43,540 nucleotides of DNA, taken from Thermovibrio sp. (GTDB taxonomy: Bacteria; Aquificota; Aquificia; Desulfurobacteriales; Desulfurobacteriaceae). A program made the position numbers and the translations under genes. The stretch covers positions 1 through 43,540 of the forward strand of contig WFYG01000017.1 of the NCBI GenBank assembly GCA_015490195.1, given 5' to 3'. Below the pieces are notes generated by a model. That model saw nothing but the letters and a program-made list of their open reading frames with translations, did no database searches and had not been told where the DNA came from. Positions within the stretch are counted from its first letter, which is position 1. The number at the start of each line of letters is the position of its first letter. Shown piece by piece: positions 40,645 to 43,540 of the stretch.

Positions 40645-43540
40645 ATTATATTTTTTATAGATTTCAAAAAGGAAATTCTCGTTTCCATACTGACTAAACA
40701 TAATTCCATATAAATTGCATATCATATTAGCGGTTTCTTTCTCTCCTTTCTCATATAGAGTTTCCACCAGTTTCTGAACATCTTCTTTTTTATAGGTGAA
40801 ATAAATCCCCTTCTTGGTAAGATATAGAAATATAGAGGCTATTTCCTTTGGATTTCCTTTAACTTTACCAAGCATGTACTCGAGAATCTCTAAAGGAGGG
40901 AATGCCTTGCTAGAATCATTAAAATGTTTAATAGAAATTTTGAGCCACTCAAGAATTTCTTTATCTATCCTGTTTATTAGAAATACTACATTTGATAGCT
41001 TAGCCAAAAGCTTTTGATATTCTAATTCTTGTTCTCTTTTGATAGCTATATCGTATAGTCTTCTCAGAAGAAGTTTCACTTTATCTGCAATGTTGGCAAT
41101 GTTTTCTCTTCTCCTGCTTAACAAAGAAAAGTAATTCACAATAGCATTTAGCTGTTCAACATTACTTTTTTCTATAAGCCTGTAAATAAGGCTGTTTTTA
41201 TCCTCTAAGCTTTCCCATCCCTGTAAATACGCAATACATATATGTTGAACAAGCTGCTCCGTAAATGATGAGTCAAAAGGAACGGTTGTTAAAGCTCTCT
41301 CATAGTGTCCACTTTCTTTGAGTAGGGTATAAATACTTTTATATATTACGCGCGCAAAGAAGAGATAACTCGTAAAAGCTCCTTTCCAGTGTTGTTCGTT
41401 ATCTTCTGGAAAAATCTTGTTAATGTTTTCTATTACCCAATTTTTGTCAATTCTGTATAAATCTACCAGTCGCTCACCAAGAACAACAGAAAACTCAAGA
41501 GATGGCTCAACTTTCCGGTTTAATCTTCTTGAAATTTCTTCTTTTATTGTTTGTAACCACTTAGTCCTGCTTTCCTTCATACATCTTAGAGAATAGTCAA
41601 TTGCTGCAGAAACAACTTTACCTTTCGGAGAGTTCAAGACAGCAGTGATTAAATCCTCTTCGCTTTCCAATACTGATTCTGTATTTTCTATAAGGATTGA
41701 TAGAATTTTCTCAATCTTTGTTGAAAGTTCTTTTGTCAAAGAAAAGTTTTCTCTCTTACTAACATTTTCAACAATTTCTGCTATCCTTGAAATAATCCAA
41801 CTTTTATAATTAATAATTGGTCTGCTTTTTTCTCTCCAAAAATCTTTGCTATCAAGTAAGTTTTCTATAAAGTTAAAAACTTCCACCCAATCAATATCGT
41901 AACCTGACTCCCATGCTTCCAAAAATCCCCATAAAAGTGCGTGCTGATAAAGTGATGGTATATTTAAAAACATCTCTAATTCAGATATAAATTTTTTAGG
42001 ATTTGATGCAACACTATCTCTAAAGATGTCTGCAAGATCTTCTCTATCTATTGCTCTCAAGTTTCCTTTATAATCTATAAGAAACTGTGCGATTTCCTTA
42101 TTACTTTTTTCTAAGAATTTCGCATATAATCGTTTTCGTTCTTTGGAATCTCTTATTTTTCCTTTCTCCATCCAGAATAAAAATCCCGGATGCTTAATCT
42201 CATAGGGATATAGTTGATTGTATTTCTCATACAAAGACTTTACCTTCGGATTATCAAGAAGGAGAAATGCAGTTAACCATTCTTTTCTTTGAGAAGCAAT
42301 CATTTGCTCAATCTGTTCTTCTGTGTATTTTCCATTCAAATTTTCCTTGTCAATAGATAATTCTTCTATCCAGCTTATAATTCTATTTATCTGCTTTTCA
42401 TTAAACTCTTCAACGCGATTTTTAAATAATTCATAAAGTTCATGTTTTAAAAAATCCTGCTTTAAAAGATTCTCTCCTGATTGCCAGAAAAGTTCACTTA
42501 AAGCATGATAGTGATAATTAATCGTATGAATGGCTATCCTCTTGAATATAGAATGTTCTTCTTTTAGAAGGTTTTCTACTTCACTTTTTATTTCTCCAGG
42601 TGAAAGCATTTCAAAAACATTTCTGACAAAGTGAACTAATTGGCATTCGTACCTATCTGAAAAAATTTCAGTTTGAGGATGGTCTTCTATTGTAGGAATC
42701 CATATAACATTAAATTGTTTTGCATCCTCAGACACTATAGTTTTTATTTTCTCTATAGCAACTTTAGCGGCTTCAATACCACAAAGTTTTGCTATATCTT
42801 TTGCGTGCTTTTCTAATGCCTTCTGAAGCCAGTACTCATCCATAATAGGAAAATATTCAATCCTCCTTCCCTCATCCCAAATGGAGATTGTTTCTTCTTT
42901 TTTATAATCAAAAATAATTTCTATCAGTTGTAAGACATGTTCTACCGCTTTTTTATTAATCAATTTTGGCAAGATAGTTTCACTTACTTCAGATGATACT
43001 AAATTATTTTGTTTTAATGCTTCTTTCAGAAATTGAAAATGAGCTTCAGTTATTTTTTTGACAGGAAGAGAAAATATTATTTGTAATAAATACCAATGTA
43101 GCAAATGCTGATTTATATGCTTCCTTACTTCTTTCTCATCATTTAATAAGAATTTGCCTATTGAATCAACTATTTCAACAAGAGCATTCGTTATCTCCTC
43201 TGAAGGATTCTCATTATTCTTATCAGCAACTGTTTTTAAGTATTCAAATACAACTGGTTCAAATGAAAAATACTTTTGTAGGTCAAAGAATCCTTTTTCT
43301 TTTAGGCGTCTGAACCAGAGAATCGAGTTAGAAGCCTGAGATAGTTTTTTGAAGAAGAGGTTTCTATATGTTGAATCATTTTTAATTGTTTGGAAAATCC
43401 GAAGAATCTCAGCTTCTTCTAAATTATCTTTTTTTACAAGTTTTTCTACTTCATGATTTATAGAGTAAAGTTCTGCAGAACGAACTTTCACTTGAGTACA
43501 CCAATCTTTAATCACATAGTAAAGCTGATCATAACCTTTT
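40624..43540 (-). CDS. Large helical-repeat protein, partial, function unknown (possible defence ATPase C-terminal part)
   Basis: At least 971 codons. A GTG at 43515 would give 963 residues, but it has no ribosome site and the frame stays open to the window edge (GYDQLYYV before it), so the true start is probably outside. The visible part is helix-rich with many Trp and charged residues and no nucleotide-binding or nuclease motif. The segment VLNSPKGKVVSAAIDYSL, then LGERLVDLYRIDKNWV and FPEDNEQHWKGAFTSYLFFA, recalls the C-terminal helical regions (DUF4020-like) of large STAND-type or SIR2-linked defence proteins; this is by eye only. It is much more AT-rich than the core genes. Its last residues (NVHKTL) derive from IS end D. 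Confidence 0.6.
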   Translation of the reverse strand, partial: KGYDQLYYVIKDWCTQVKVRSAELYSINHEVEKLVKKDNLEEAEILRIFQTIKNDSTYRNLFFKKLSQASNSILWFRRLKEKGFFDLQKYFSFEPVVFEYLKTVADKNNENPSEEITNALVEIVDSIGKFLLNDEKEVRKHINQHLLHWYLLQIIFSLPVKKITEAHFQFLKEALKQNNLVSSEVSETILPKLINKKAVEHVLQLIEIIFDYKKEETISIWDEGRRIEYFPIMDEYWLQKALEKHAKDIAKLCGIEAAKVAIEKIKTIVSEDAKQFNVIWIPTIEDHPQTEIFSDRYECQLVHFVRNVFEMLSPGEIKSEVENLLKEEHSIFKRIAIHTINYHYHALSELFWQSGENLLKQDFLKHELYELFKNRVEEFNEKQINRIISWIEELSIDKENLNGKYTEEQIEQMIASQRKEWLTAFLLLDNPKVKSLYEKYNQLYPYEIKHPGFLFWMEKGKIRDSKERKRLYAKFLEKSNKEIAQFLIDYKGNLRAIDREDLADIFRDSVASNPKKFISELEMFLNIPSLYQHALLWGFLEAWESGYDIDWVEVFNFIENLLDSKDFWREKSRPIINYKSWIISRIAEIVENVSKRENFSLTKELSTKIEKILSILIENTESVLESEEDLITAVLNSPKGKVVSAAIDYSLRCMKESRTKWLQTIKEEISRRLNRKVEPSLEFSVVLGERLVDLYRIDKNWVIENINKIFPEDNEQHWKGAFTSYLFFARVIYKSIYTLLKESGHYERALTTVPFDSSFTEQLVQHICIAYLQGWESLEDKNSLIYRLIEKSNVEQLNAIVNYFSLLSRRRENIANIADKVKLLLRRLYDIAIKREQELEYQKLLAKLSNVVFLINRIDKEILEWLKISIKHFNDSSKAFPPLEILEYMLGKVKGNPKEIASIFLYLTKKGIYFTYKKEDVQKLVETLYEKGEKETANMICNLYGIMFSQYGNENFLFEIYKKYNNVHKTL

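Overview
The window looks like a chromosome segment of a thermophilic, nitrate-ammonifying Gram-negative bacterium of the Desulfurobacteriaceae type (Aquificota; Thermovibrio or Desulfurobacterium relatives). This is an inference from gene content, not a sequence match. The pointers are a periplasmic nitrate reductase cluster in the order napC-napM-napA-napD-napG-napH next to an octaheme HAO-like cytochrome, archaeal-type genes (ADH synthase, a Trm10-like tRNA methylase, a radical SAM/HhH protein), LPS heptose synthesis (gmhA), and a family A DNA polymerase fused to a primase and a helicase, a layout known from viruses of Aquificae.

Layout. 1-5.8 kb: the end of a radical SAM gene, then a leftward operon dedA-trpA-tatA-tatC-rho-gmhA-ADH synthase. 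5.8-6.5 kb: rpmE and a ThyX-like remnant, rightward. 6.4-9.4 kb: a leftward operon of a Trm10-like methylase, cysteine synthase and a FliK-like protein. 9.4-11.3 kb: argJ and coaX, rightward. 11.3-20.3 kb: a leftward respiratory cluster (hao, two TPR genes, napC, napM, napA, napD, napG, napH, a monoheme cytochrome). 20.3-24.3 kb: a leftward operon of an SPFH protein, an NfeD protein, alr, prmA and a PHP phosphoesterase. 24.4-26.6 kb: purH and an FmdE-family gene, rightward. 26.8-27.2 kb: a small CRISPR array without cas genes, then about 840 bp of AT-rich DNA with no gene. 28.0-33.0 kb: gltB and a degenerate phosphoesterase-like gene, leftward. 33.07-33.32 kb: tRNA-Thr, tRNA-Tyr and initiator tRNA-Met, rightward.

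From the initiator tRNA rightward the DNA is accessory. A large serine recombinase gene ends inside the tRNA. Upstream of it in the same direction are a 66-codon gene and a 1493-codon primase-helicase-PolA polyprotein gene. Next comes a graveyard of IS256-family transposase pieces and IS ends, and finally a 970-codon or longer AT-rich helical-repeat gene that runs off the window.

How the parts work together. In the respiratory cluster NapC/NapGH would pass quinol electrons through NapM to NapA (nitrate to nitrite), and the HAO-like cytochrome is a candidate for reducing nitrite onward to hydroxylamine or ammonium. TatA/TatC in this window could export NapA and NapG. GltB would assimilate the ammonium. 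The strongest new signals are at DNA level. First, a nine-base iteron occurs five times in 268 bp inside the linker-coding part of the polyprotein gene, in different reading frames and in two equally spaced inverted pairs; this looks like an embedded origin or control site. Second, the palindrome GGAGCTCC occurs about 29 times, far above expectation. Third, intrinsic terminators sit inside the nitrate cluster directly after hao and after napA.
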